A stretch of DNA of 64,000 bases, taken from positions 2,142,001 through 2,206,000 of the forward strand of contig NZ_CP058986.1 of NCBI RefSeq assembly GCF_019278525.1, written 5' to 3'. Every line of letters starts with the position of its first letter. Within the stretch, counting starts at the first letter, position 1. The stretch comes from Polaribacter sp. HaHaR_3_91. Its GTDB lineage: Bacteria > Bacteroidota > Bacteroidia > Flavobacteriales > Flavobacteriaceae. The notes beneath the pieces were generated by a model. The model made no database searches, was not told the DNA's origin, and worked only from the letters and a program-made list of their open reading frames with translations. The translations under genes and the position numbers were made by a program. This document shows positions 44,918-53,636 of this stretch, piece after piece.

Positions 44918-45547
44918 ATGCTAAAAACAAGTAGTCTTACTTTTCAATATAATAAAAATGATCGTATTTTTAGTTTTCCTGATATCGCTTTAGATAAAAA
45001 CGAAAACTTACTCGTTATAGGAAAATCGGGTATTGGTAAGACTACTTTTTTACATTTATTGGCAGGATTATTAGAACCTGTAAATGGGACTGTTGTAGTT
45101 AATGATATCGATATTAATGCATTGTCTAACCACAAATTAGATGCTTTTAGAGGGGAGAATATCGGACTTGTATTTCAGAAAAAATATGCAATTCAAGCTT
45201 TAAATGTATTTCAAAACCTACAAGCGAGGCTTTTATTTAGTAAAAAACCGATTAATCATAAGGAAATAGAAGTTTTATTAGCGCAATTAGGTTTATCTGA
45301 ATTTAAAAAAAGTAGCATAAAAACACTTAGTGAAGGCCAATTACAACGTTTAGGTATTGCTTTAGCAGTGATTCATAAACCTAAAATTATTTTAGCAGAT
45401 GAACCTACTTCTAGTTTAGACGATGAAAATTGTGAAATTGTGATGAATTTACTCCTGAAACAAGCAAAGCAAACTGGAGCGAATTTAATTGTAATTACAC
45501 ATGATCAGAGAGTAAAACCGTTCTTTAATAAAACCGTTTTATTATGA
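44918..45547 (+). CDS. ABC ATP-binding protein, LolD-like
   Basis: This compact 209-residue ATPase shows Walker A GKSGIGKTT, Q-loop VFQKKYAIQALNVFQNL, signature LSEGQLQRLGIALAV (LSEGQ in place of LSGGQ), Walker B IILADEPTSSLD and H-loop ITHDQR. LolD/MacB-type proteins work with FtsX-like permeases by mechanotransmission and not by classical transport. Its stop overlaps the ATG of the His-rich permease gene by 4 bp (ATGA), so the pair is tightly coupled. Confidence 0.9.
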   Translation: MLKTSSLTFQYNKNDRIFSFPDIALDKNENLLVIGKSGIGKTTFLHLLAGLLEPVNGTVVVNDIDINALSNHKLDAFRGENIGLVFQKKYAIQALNVFQNLQARLLFSKKPINHKEIEVLLAQLGLSEFKKSSIKTLSEGQLQRLGIALAVIHKPKIILADEPTSSLDDENCEIVMNLLLKQAKQTGANLIVITHDQRVKPFFNKTVLL

Positions 45548-46773
45548 AAATCTGGAGTATAAGTCTACATAATATAAAATCGAAACCTTTATATACTTTT
45601 TTAAGTGTCTTTATTTTGACGCTAAGTATTGCTCTTTTAATAGGAATTCAACAATTAAAAAACGCTTTTAAAAACCAAATTGAAAACAATGTAGGAAATA
45701 TCGATTTAGTAATAGGAGCAAAGGGAAGTCCGTTACAATTGGTGCTGGCTTCGATATTGCATTTAGACAATCCTACTGGAAATATTTCTTATGAAGAAGC
45801 CAAAAAAATTGGCAAGCATCCAATGATACAATCTGCCATACCTATTTCTTATGGCGATAATTACAAAGGATATAGAATTGTAGGAACTACCAAAGACTAT
45901 TTTGGTATTTACAAGGCGGAATTAGAAAAAGGAAGATTTGTATCAGCCTCTATGGAAGTTGTTTTAGGAGCTACTGTGGCAGCACAATTACATTTAAATA
46001 TTGGTGATACTTTTTTAAGTTCTCACGGTTTGGTAGAAAATAGTTTAGATGTGCATCAAGATGCAATAACTGTAGTTGGAATATTAAAGCCTACACAAAA
46101 AGTTATTGATCGTTTATTGATTACTAATTTAGAAAGCATTTGGGATGTACATCATCATGAAGAGGAAAAACATGAAGAACATGCAGCAGGGCATCATGAT
46201 GAACACGATGTACACCACGAGGAAAATAAAGAAATCACCTCTTTATTAGTTCGTTTTAAAAGTAAAAGAGCACTTGTAAGCATGCCTAGAAAAATAAATA
46301 AAGACACCAATATGCAATCTGCATTGCCTGCTTATGAACTGAATAAACTACAGGAATATACAAACATTGGTTTTAAAACCATTTCAGGAATCGCTTATTT
46401 AATTTTAGTAATTTCTTGTCTCACAATTTTTACGAGTTTGTATAAAATGGTAAAAGAACGTGCTTTTGATTTGGCTATTTTGCGTACCTACGGAGCTAGT
46501 AATTTTCAATTGGTGCAAATGGTTTTATATGAAGCACTAACTATTGTATTTACAGCCTTTTTATTGGGTTTTCTGTTTGTTAAAACAGTCTTCTTTTTTA
46601 CACTAATTAGCATGCAAACTAATTATCAGCAAGATGTACTGCAAGCATTGCCTTTTAAAGATTTATTACAAATAGCAAGCCTCATTTTTACAATGATAAT
46701 TGTATCGGTTGTATTGGCTATTTATCCTATTATAAAAATGAATATTTCAACAATTTTAAGTAATGAAAAATAA
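45544..46773 (+). CDS. FtsX/MacB-like ABC permease with His-rich metal-binding loop
   Basis: The 409-residue protein has four helices in the LolC/E layout: one N-terminal helix (PLYTFLSVFILTLSIALLIGI), a periplasmic domain and three C-terminal helices. The periplasmic domain contains an insertion at about residues 201-228 with ten His and many Glu/Asp (VHHHEEEKHEEHAAGHHDEH). Such loops bind Zn(II) or Ni(II) and are typical of zinc carriers. It overlaps the preceding ATPase gene and the following DUF3299-like gene. In the context of a Zur-like repressor I infer periplasmic zinc handling or import. Confidence 0.88.
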   Translation: MKIWSISLHNIKSKPLYTFLSVFILTLSIALLIGIQQLKNAFKNQIENNVGNIDLVIGAKGSPLQLVLASILHLDNPTGNISYEEAKKIGKHPMIQSAIPISYGDNYKGYRIVGTTKDYFGIYKAELEKGRFVSASMEVVLGATVAAQLHLNIGDTFLSSHGLVENSLDVHQDAITVVGILKPTQKVIDRLLITNLESIWDVHHHEEEKHEEHAAGHHDEHDVHHEENKEITSLLVRFKSKRALVSMPRKINKDTNMQSALPAYELNKLQEYTNIGFKTISGIAYLILVISCLTIFTSLYKMVKERAFDLAILRTYGASNFQLVQMVLYEALTIVFTAFLLGFLFVKTVFFFTLISMQTNYQQDVLQALPFKDLLQIASLIFTMIIVSVVLAIYPIIKMNISTILSNEK

Positions 46774-47200
46774 ACAATTACTTCTTGTTTTGCTTTTCTG
46801 TAGCTTTTATGGTTACAGTCAACAAGAAATTACTTGGCAAGATTTAGCAGCAGTAACGTATACAGATAAATTTTTTACAGAATATAATGAAACTTTTATG
46901 TATCCTACTTTTTTACCGTCTGTAAAGGCGTTAGATGGAAAACAAATTACTATTAAAGGGTATTTTTTAAATATTGCTCCAGAAGAAAATATTTACATAT
47001 TATCTAAAGGACCTATGTCTTCTTGTTTTTTTTGTGGAGAAGGTGGTCCAGAAACTGCAGTAGAACTTTATTTTAAGAACAAACCAAATTTTAAAACAGA
47101 TAAAATTGTAACCGTAACAGGTGTTTTAAAGTTAAATAGAGACGATGTGGAGCATTTTAATTATATTTTAAGAGAATGTACAGGTAAATTAATAGAATAA
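46763..47200 (+). CDS. Exported DUF3299-like protein with CxxC
   Basis: The 145-residue protein has a signal peptide (MKNKQLLLVLLFCSFYGYSQ) and a small beta-rich domain: LDGKQITIKGYFLNI, then ENIYILSKGPMSSCFFCGEGGPETAVEL, and IVTVTGVLKLN, which resembles an OB fold. C88 and C91 form a CxxC that could bind metal. I believe it belongs to the DUF3299 group, known to me next to FtsX-type ABC genes in zinc-regulated operons of gamma-proteobacteria (zrg-like); this is from memory of the family. Overlap with the permease gene (11 bp) supports a joint function. Confidence 0.75.
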   Translation: MKNKQLLLVLLFCSFYGYSQQEITWQDLAAVTYTDKFFTEYNETFMYPTFLPSVKALDGKQITIKGYFLNIAPEENIYILSKGPMSSCFFCGEGGPETAVELYFKNKPNFKTDKIVTVTGVLKLNRDDVEHFNYILRECTGKLIE

Positions 47201-47242
47201 AAAAAGGATACTATTTTTTAAATTATTAGCTTTCGGCCTTAT

Positions 47243-47998
47243 ATGAAAACCATGAAATTATTACATTTTATTTGCGGTCTACTGCTTGTAGTTTCTTGCA
47301 AAAAAGCCGATCAGCAACTCACAAAAATAACGGCTAAAAACATTGCTATAGACATTACATTTGTACCATCTACAAAAATAACAAATCTCATAGCACCTTA
47401 TAAAGAACAACTTACCGGTGATATGCAAGAAACCTTAACGTATACACCTATAAAGTTAACCAAGCAAAATATTGGCAGACAAAGTACTTTAGGCAACCTA
47501 TTGGCAGATATGTGTGTAGCAGTGGCAAACCCACTTTTTAAAGAGAAAACTAATAATTCTATCGATTTTTCGATGTTTAATAGTGGCGGAATTCGTGCGA
47601 GCATTCCGGCAGGAAACATCACCAAAGAACACGCATTTAAATTAATGCCATTCGATAATGAATTGGTTGTTGCTACCCTTACAGGTGATAAAATAAAAGA
47701 ATTAGTTACCTATTTTATAAAAAACAGCGCCGCACATCCTTTGTCTAAAAATATAGAACTTACCATTACAGGAGACACGTATACATTACTAATTAATGGC
47801 AAGCCATTGGATAAAAAGAATACCTATACTGTATTAACTTCAGATTATTTACAAGATGGAGGCGATAAAATGAACTTTTTTAAAAATCCTGTAGCATTAA
47901 CTGTATTAGATTACAAAATGAGAGATGCTATTATAGATTACTTTAAAAAAGTAGATACATTACAAACTACCATTGATAACCGTGTAAAACTGAACTAA
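47243..47998 (+). CDS. 5'-nucleotidase C-terminal-domain lipoprotein
   Basis: The 251-residue lipoprotein has signal LLHFICGLLLVVSC. It corresponds to the C-terminal, substrate-binding domain of UshA-type 5'-nucleotidases: GRQSTLGNLLADMCVAVA, FSMFNSGGIRASIPAGNITKEHAFKLMPFDNELV and SDYLQDGGDKMNFFKNP. It lacks the metallophosphatase half, which is encoded by the next gene; the two genes share one base. The products probably assemble to hydrolyse nucleotides or sugar nucleotides outside the cytoplasm. Confidence 0.9.
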   Translation: MKTMKLLHFICGLLLVVSCKKADQQLTKITAKNIAIDITFVPSTKITNLIAPYKEQLTGDMQETLTYTPIKLTKQNIGRQSTLGNLLADMCVAVANPLFKEKTNNSIDFSMFNSGGIRASIPAGNITKEHAFKLMPFDNELVVATLTGDKIKELVTYFIKNSAAHPLSKNIELTITGDTYTLLINGKPLDKKNTYTVLTSDYLQDGGDKMNFFKNPVALTVLDYKMRDAIIDYFKKVDTLQTTIDNRVKLN

Positions 47999-48912
47999 TG
48001 AAAAGAAGAGATTTTATAAAACGTACAGGAGCCTTTTCTACTATGGCCTTAGTTGGTGGTATTACATTACCGTCTTTTATTGCAAAAAAACAAAGACATA
48101 TTACTATTTTACACACCAATGATACGCACAGTCATATAGAACCTTTTAAAGCCAACCACAACAGATTTCCGAATGGAGGAGGAGTAGCAAGACGCGCTAC
48201 CTTGATAGAACAAATACGAAAAGAAAATGAAAACACCTTGTTATTAGATGCTGGTGATATTTTTCAAGGAACGCCTTATTTTAATTATTTTGGAGGAGAA
48301 TTGGAGTTTAAGTTGATGAGTATCTTAAAATATGATGTCGCTACAATTGGTAATCATGATTTTGACAATTCTATAGAAGGATTGTACAAACAATTACCAA
48401 ACGCTAAGTTCGATTTTGTTTCTGCCAATTACGATTTTAAAAATACAGTGTTAGATACGCATGTGAAACCTTATAAAATACTGCATAAAGACGGACTTAA
48501 AATAGGTGTTTTTGGTTTGGGGATTGAGTTAGAAGGTTTGGTAGGTAAGAAGATGTACAAAGAAACCGGTTATTTAAATCCGATTGAAATTACACAAGAT
48601 ATTACACGTCAATTAAAGCAAGAAGAACAATGCGATTTGATTATTTGTTTATCGCATTTAGGATATTATTATAAAAGCAATCCAGATAAAGTTTCAGATT
48701 TAACACTAGCGAAGGCTACTAAAGACATCGATTTAATTATTGGCGGTCATACCCATATTTTTTTACCAAAACCAACCATTGTAAAAAATGCAGACGGAAA
48801 AAATACTTTGGTCAACCAAGTAGGAGCTTATGGTGTAAACTTAGGACGTATTGATTTTTATTTTGATGAAGATGCAAATAAAACTGCAAAAGGAACTACT
48901 ATTTTGGTGTAA
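47998..48912 (+). CDS. 5'-nucleotidase, metallophosphatase-domain protein
   Basis: The 304-residue protein has a twin-arginine-like signal (MKRRDFIKRTGAFS). All dimetal phosphoesterase motifs are present: LHTNDTHSHI, LDAGDIFQGTP, TIGNHDFDN, IICLSHLGYY and IGGHTHIF. It is the catalytic half of a UshA-type 5'-nucleotidase, whose substrate-binding half is the preceding gene (1-bp overlap). It is the last gene of the long same-strand run. A GCAAACC/GGTTTGC inverted repeat (48921-48970) lies in the 3' region but has no T run. Confidence 0.92.
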   Translation: MKRRDFIKRTGAFSTMALVGGITLPSFIAKKQRHITILHTNDTHSHIEPFKANHNRFPNGGGVARRATLIEQIRKENENTLLLDAGDIFQGTPYFNYFGGELEFKLMSILKYDVATIGNHDFDNSIEGLYKQLPNAKFDFVSANYDFKNTVLDTHVKPYKILHKDGLKIGVFGLGIELEGLVGKKMYKETGYLNPIEITQDITRQLKQEEQCDLIICLSHLGYYYKSNPDKVSDLTLAKATKDIDLIIGGHTHIFLPKPTIVKNADGKNTLVNQVGAYGVNLGRIDFYFDEDANKTAKGTTILV

Positions 48913-49165
48913 TTAACATTGCAAACCCGAAATACTTTATTTTCAGATTGTTACTCTTATAAAGGTTTGCTAATCTAACAAAGCAACAAGTTCTGAACAT
49001 TAAATTAAAGCATAAAACTGAAAAAAAAACAAAATATTTTTAGGTCATTTATGAAAACTTTGTATATTCGCACACCTTAAGAAAACAAGGTAGTTCTTTA
49101 CAACAAAATCTGATGTTATTTGGTTTACTTTTACAACAGATTTGTAAGAAAAAAATAAGTAAAAA

Positions 49166-49247
49166 GGGGAGATACTCAAGCGGCCAACGAGGACGGACTG
49201 TAACTCCGTTGACTACGTCTTCGCAGGTTCGAATCCTGCTCTCCCCA
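49166..49247 (+). tRNA. tRNA-Tyr (anticodon GTA)
   Basis: The acceptor stem GGGGAGA / TCTCCCC closes an 82-nt class II tRNA with a long variable arm. The anticodon stem-loop is ACGGA-CTGTAAC-TCCGT with GTA at 49200-49202. The T arm is GCAGG-TTCGAAT-CCTGC. The 3' CCA is not encoded (ACAA follows). A possible promoter -7 variant, TATATTCG, lies at 49063-49070. Confidence 0.95.
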
Positions 49248-49908
49248 CAATTACTTTCCTCTTTAAAATGAATTAAATTCCTTCTTAATTTTCAGCATTA
49301 AACCGTTTACATTACTTCTTATTTTTAACATTTTAACCATCAATATTCAATTATTCTGTACTAGATTTTTTTTTATCTAAAACCAGTTAAATACTTATTT
49401 TTATACCTCTAAAAATTAGACAAGACGTTTTTAAATGTTTTAAAAAATAGATCAAGTATTTTAAAGGCTCGGGAAATTGGTGAAAGAATTATATCAAAAA
49501 TGAAAAAATTTATTGATGTATTTGTTATAGGAATGACTGCGTAATTTATAAACTTAAATAATTATTACTTCCTGTAGAATCGCATATTTGAAAATTATTT
49601 AACCATTATACCGAATATTCAATTCTAGTGCCAACTAGAAAAACAGATTTGGTGTTATTTCTTATATTATTTATTGTTGGATTGAATCCATAACATTTAT
49701 ACTACAATCATAGAACACAATTAACTTTAAATATTAAAATATTATCGTAAAATTGCATTAAATAAATATGTATTATAATTTATATTATGTTAAATAGGTT
49801 TTTAAAGAACATACAATCCTCTCTTTAAATTGGTAAATTATATAAATACAGCTATTAAGTATAAAACAGCTGTTTTTGTAAAATTTGATAAAACTAAGAA
49901 CTAAAAGA
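49248..49908. other. Gene-free AT-rich stretch
   Basis: I see no credible gene in these ~660 bp. There are scattered stops in all frames and only very short open stretches. One open segment (stop-bounded, ~45 codons, ending ...MKKFIDVFVIGMTA at ~49544) has protein-like composition but no proper start, and could be a relic. A weak hairpin with a T run (ACAGCT/AGCTGT, 49848-49878) lies just before the convergent RDD gene. Confidence 0.6.
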
Positions 49909-50721
49909 TTACATATTCTGTGTGTAGAAATTATAGTCCTTTAAAACAACATCTAAGAACTCTTTATCTGTTTTGTGAATAGATTTTATTCCGGTGACTT
50001 CTAAAACTTTAGAGCGAAGTTTTATTAAGGTTTTAAAATCGTTATATTTCTTTGCTGAATTAAACGTGTTTTTAATAATACGAACATCATTGTCAGACAG
50101 TTTAATAACATTCGGATACGTTGGTACATAAGCATTTGAAATATTTTCTAAGATGGTTTCAGAAAACTGTACATCATCCTTTAGGTAAACAACAACCGTA
50201 TTAGCAATGATATCGCCAAAACGTTGTTGATTATCTGTGAATAATATCAATAAAAAACCAATCATTTTTCCAAAGAAAAAAAGCAACATTAATAAAGCTA
50301 CTTCATCATCTAATCCTAATGAAGCCACATAAACAAATAGTAATGTAAAAAGGTTAAAATCTACCACTCTTAAAAACCAACGGATGATGAAATCTGTTGT
50401 AGAAGGTTTAAAACCATCAATATTAATTACCTTTAAATGGAATAATTTTTTACCTACTGTTTGTCCGTTTAAGAGTATTTCTGAATACAAAGAATAAAAG
50501 GTAACTGGCAGAAAAATGAGTACATCTATGGCACGTAAAGACCAAGAATCTCCTTCCAATGCGGTTTGAAACATTCTAAAATCTAAAATTTCAATGGCAA
50601 AATAGAGATATGCAAATTTTATAACATTATCTACTCCAAATGCAAATAGCCTTTGGCCAACATTTGCAAGGGTAAAATTGATGTTTACATTTTGTGCTGT
50701 TTTTATTTGGAGTCTTTTCAT
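49909..50721 (-). CDS. RDD-family membrane protein
   Basis: The 270-residue protein starts MKRLQIKTAQNVNINFTLANVGQRLFAFGVDNVIKFAYLY; the 47 codons open upstream have no family resemblance. RDD domain features are RLFAFGVDN (Arg and Asp), NGQTVGKKLFHLKVI and RWFLRVVDF, with four or five membrane helices. The C-terminal ~90 residues are soluble. RDD proteins have no single function; some are Na+/H+ antiporter-like. It is divergent by only 22 bp from the SpoIIM-like gene and belongs by context with that cluster. Confidence 0.88.
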   Translation of the reverse strand: MKRLQIKTAQNVNINFTLANVGQRLFAFGVDNVIKFAYLYFAIEILDFRMFQTALEGDSWSLRAIDVLIFLPVTFYSLYSEILLNGQTVGKKLFHLKVINIDGFKPSTTDFIIRWFLRVVDFNLFTLLFVYVASLGLDDEVALLMLLFFFGKMIGFLLILFTDNQQRFGDIIANTVVVYLKDDVQFSETILENISNAYVPTYPNVIKLSDNDVRIIKNTFNSAKKYNDFKTLIKLRSKVLEVTGIKSIHKTDKEFLDVVLKDYNFYTQNM

Positions 50722-50743
50722 GCAATGGTTAAATTCGCTCTGT

Positions 50744-51709
50744 ATGAGAGAGGTCGCTTTTATAAAGCAAAATAAAGAAAAATGGCTCGAATTTGAACAA
50801 GGTTTTTCAAATAAAGAGAAAAAAAGTCCAGATGACATTGCAAACTTGCATATAAAAATCATGAACGATTTGGTATATGCACAAACCTATTATCCTAAAA
50901 GTAAAGTTACTCAGTATTTAAATAAGTTGGCAAAGTCTAGTTTTGACAAGGTTTATCACTCAAAAAGACGCAACAAAAATGTTTTATTGTATTTCTTTTT
51001 TGATAAAGTACCACTACTCGCCTACCAATACAGAAAATATATTTATCTCTCTTTTATTGTCTTTTTTGCTTGTTTTTTCATCGGTTTGTTATCAACATTA
51101 AACGATACTTCATTTGCAAGACAGATTTTAGGAAACAATTATATAGATCAAACCTTAGAAAATATAGAAAGTGGCGATGCCATGGCAATTTATAAAGGAG
51201 GTAGCAATTGGGGTACTTTTATTGGTATTTACGATAATAACCAACGTGTTGGATTAAAAATGTTCTTATCTGGGTTATTTATAGGTATTGGTACTGGTTT
51301 TTACGTGGTATATAATGCTATAATGGTGGCTGTTTTTCAAGCATTCTTTTATCAAAATAATAGTTTGTTCGACAGTTTAAAAGGAATTTGGATTCATGGT
51401 ACCTATGAGATTTTTAGCATGATCATAGAAGCAGCAGCAGGATATATTATTGGCGCTAGTATTTTGTTTCCAGGAGCATACAAACGTTTCGAATCCTTTA
51501 AAATAGGTATGAAAGCAGCGTTTTATATTTTTATAAGCACCATTCCGTTTACCTTAGCAGCAGCTTTTTTAGAAGGTTATATTACCCGATATTCTAATAT
51601 TATGCCTACCGTTTTGTGTTTTGCAATCATTGGTTTTAGCTTAGCTACTATTAGTTATTACTACTTAATTTTACCTTTTAAGGTAGCTAATAAACATCAA
51701 TTACGTTAA
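50744..51709 (+). CDS. SpoIIM-family (stage II sporulation protein M-like) membrane protein
   Basis: The 321-residue protein starts MREVAFIKQNKEKWLEFEQG, the usual N-terminus of flavobacterial members. The frame is open further upstream, but that part overlaps the RDD gene. A helical soluble N-terminus (1-100) precedes about six membrane segments, with GGSNWGTFIGIYDNNQRVGLKMFLSGLFIGIG and IWIHGTYEIFSMIIEAAAGYIIG in the core. The organism class does not sporulate, so the name reflects only the fold. Its gene leads a conserved DUF4129/DUF4350/MoxR/DUF58 cluster; the stop codon touches the next start. Confidence 0.9.
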   Translation: MREVAFIKQNKEKWLEFEQGFSNKEKKSPDDIANLHIKIMNDLVYAQTYYPKSKVTQYLNKLAKSSFDKVYHSKRRNKNVLLYFFFDKVPLLAYQYRKYIYLSFIVFFACFFIGLLSTLNDTSFARQILGNNYIDQTLENIESGDAMAIYKGGSNWGTFIGIYDNNQRVGLKMFLSGLFIGIGTGFYVVYNAIMVAVFQAFFYQNNSLFDSLKGIWIHGTYEIFSMIIEAAAGYIIGASILFPGAYKRFESFKIGMKAAFYIFISTIPFTLAAAFLEGYITRYSNIMPTVLCFAIIGFSLATISYYYLILPFKVANKHQLR

Positions 51710-52428
51710 TGCAAAAAAAGGTATTTCTTTTCGTCTTAATTTTTACTTCCATTAGTTTTGGACAGGTTGATAATGACCGTCTTATTTTATTTGAAAAAGA
51801 CACTGTTCATTATGACAATTCTATTGAGTATGCCCAAAAAAGAGCGTTTACAGAAAATATAAAAGAAAAGTATAACGACAAAGAGTTTCAATATACAGAA
51901 GAAGAAATTGAAGAGACAGAGCCAGAAAAACCTTCTGCAGGAGAATCTGCATTTGTTGGAGCCTTTTTATTTTTTATCAGTACTATTTTTCCTTTTTTAT
52001 TAGGGGGTATTATCATATTTATTATTTTAAAAACCTTATTAGGTACAGAAACCAATTTTTGGAATTTTAAAAAATCTAAAAAGATAGTGGCCAAAAAACT
52101 GATTTATGAAGATGAAGATATTCATGAAACAGATATTGACGGATTGTTACAAAATGCTATTCAAGATAAAGAATATCGATTGGCTATTCGTTATTATTAT
52201 TTATCGGTTTTAAAAACACTATCAGACAAGAAACTGATAGATTATCATAAAGATAAAACAAATTCAGAATACCTTTTTGAAATTGAAAATACCGCTACAA
52301 GAACTGATTTTTCATATTTATCGTATGTCTATTCTTATGTATGGTATGGAGATTTTCCGATAGACGAAACCAATTTTAAATTGGCAGAAAGCAAGTATCA
52401 ATCTTTTAAAAACACTTTAAAAAAATGA
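51709..52428 (+). CDS. DUF4129-domain membrane protein
   Basis: The 239-residue protein has a signal peptide (MQKKVFLFVLIFTSISFG), an acidic linker (FQYTEEEIEETEPEKPS), one strong membrane helix (about 90-108) and a cytoplasmic C-terminal domain (AIRYYYLSVLKTLSDKKLIDYHKDKTNSEYL ... YVWYGDFPI) characteristic of DUF4129. This family often accompanies MoxR/DUF58 and transglutaminase genes. It shares one base with the upstream gene and overlaps the next by 4 bp, so all are one transcript. Confidence 0.85.
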   Translation: MQKKVFLFVLIFTSISFGQVDNDRLILFEKDTVHYDNSIEYAQKRAFTENIKEKYNDKEFQYTEEEIEETEPEKPSAGESAFVGAFLFFISTIFPFLLGGIIIFIILKTLLGTETNFWNFKKSKKIVAKKLIYEDEDIHETDIDGLLQNAIQDKEYRLAIRYYYLSVLKTLSDKKLIDYHKDKTNSEYLFEIENTATRTDFSYLSYVYSYVWYGDFPIDETNFKLAESKYQSFKNTLKK

Positions 52429-53633
52429 TACTACAACATTTAAAAAAATACGCTCCTCTCCTGCTCTTGTTTCTACTAATTGGTTGTAATAAAACAGATT
52501 GGAACGAGAATTTTAAAGAGAAAGAGAAAAGTCCGTTTGGCAATTATATTATTTATAATGAATCTGAAACGCTGTTTAAGAATCAAAAAGTAACCTTGTT
52601 AAAGGAAAATATATATGATTATTTAGTTTTTAATTCAGATTTTGATAACACTAAAAAACACAATTATGTTGCCATAAAACATAGTGGTTATAAATTGACA
52701 AATACAGGTGTTACAGAGCTTTTAGACTTTGTAGCTAAAGGAAATAACGTGTTTTTAGCATTTAATAGTTTTAAAGACAGTTTAAAATCCTCTTTAAAAT
52801 TTACTACGAATAATTTAGATAAAGACGTATATGATGTAAAGGGTTTAAAAAAGTTAGAAGGAACTTTTGAATTGAACAACAAAACTTTTTCTAAAACATC
52901 TTTTTCTTTTGATAGAAACATTAGGAGAAACTACTTTTTACAATACAATGAGAACACTACAAGTGTTTTAGGAACCTTTGCGGTTGATGGAGAAAAAGTG
53001 CCTAATTTTATTAAAATCCATTATGGAGAAGGAGCTTTTTACTTACACACACAGCCCATTGCTTTTACCAATTACTATTTGTTAAATAATAAAGAGGAGT
53101 ATGCAGCCAATGTATTTTCGTATTTACCAAATGCAGACGTTATTTGGGATCCGCAGATAAAATCTAGTAAATATGAAGATAAAAAAGAGGATGATAATAA
53201 TGTGTTTAAATTCTTTTTAGAGCATCCAACGTTAACATGGTTTTTATTTGTTTCTTCAATAGGGTTATTGCTGTTTATGCTTTTCAATGCAAGAAGAAAA
53301 CAACGTCCGATTCCTATTATAAAACCCTTACAAAATTCGACAGTAGAATTTACTCAAACTATTGCCAATTTGTATTTAAAAGAACAAGATCATAAGAATT
53401 TAGTTGATAAAAAAATAGCCTACTTTTTAGAGAAGGTTCGTTCTAAATACCTTTTAGATACCAGCAATTTAAATACTGATTTTATAGAAAAATTAGCTTC
53501 TAAATCTGGTAATGATTTGCAAAGAACAAAGTATTTAGTAAACACAATTATTACTTTAAATAAGAAGATGGAATGTCTTGAAGAAGAATTAATTGTATTG
53601 CATAAAATGATAGAAAATTTCTTAAATAAATAA
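52425..53633 (+). CDS. DUF4350-domain lipoprotein/membrane protein
   Basis: The 402-residue protein has a lipoprotein-like signal ending LIGCNK. A GATase1-like alpha/beta domain (DUF4350) follows: YDYLVFNSDFDN, ELLDFVAKGNNVFLAFNSF and IHYGEGAFYLHTQPIAFTNYYLL. A membrane helix near 268-285 (LTWFLFVSSIGLLLFMLF) precedes a cytoplasmic helical tail. Its function is unknown; DUF4350 genes sit with DUF4129, MoxR and DUF58 genes, as here. It overlaps the DUF4129 gene by 4 bp and is 3 bp before moxR. Confidence 0.83.
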   Translation: MILQHLKKYAPLLLLFLLIGCNKTDWNENFKEKEKSPFGNYIIYNESETLFKNQKVTLLKENIYDYLVFNSDFDNTKKHNYVAIKHSGYKLTNTGVTELLDFVAKGNNVFLAFNSFKDSLKSSLKFTTNNLDKDVYDVKGLKKLEGTFELNNKTFSKTSFSFDRNIRRNYFLQYNENTTSVLGTFAVDGEKVPNFIKIHYGEGAFYLHTQPIAFTNYYLLNNKEEYAANVFSYLPNADVIWDPQIKSSKYEDKKEDDNNVFKFFLEHPTLTWFLFVSSIGLLLFMLFNARRKQRPIPIIKPLQNSTVEFTQTIANLYLKEQDHKNLVDKKIAYFLEKVRSKYLLDTSNLNTDFIEKLASKSGNDLQRTKYLVNTIITLNKKMECLEEELIVLHKMIENFLNK

Positions 53634-53636
53634 GAT

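Noticed and set aside
49421..49544. Open stretch ending in MKKFIDVFVIGMTA
   Set aside because: There is no start codon for most of it and no recognisable family. The ATG-started part is 14 codons. Kept only as a possible relic.
50678..50743. Upstream extension of the SpoIIM-like protein
   Set aside because: It overlaps the RDD gene; MREVAFIKQNKEKW is the usual family start.
50722..50862. 47-codon extension of the RDD protein
   Set aside because: It is antisense to the SpoIIM-like gene and unlike the family; MKRLQIKTAQNVNINFTL is a normal RDD start.
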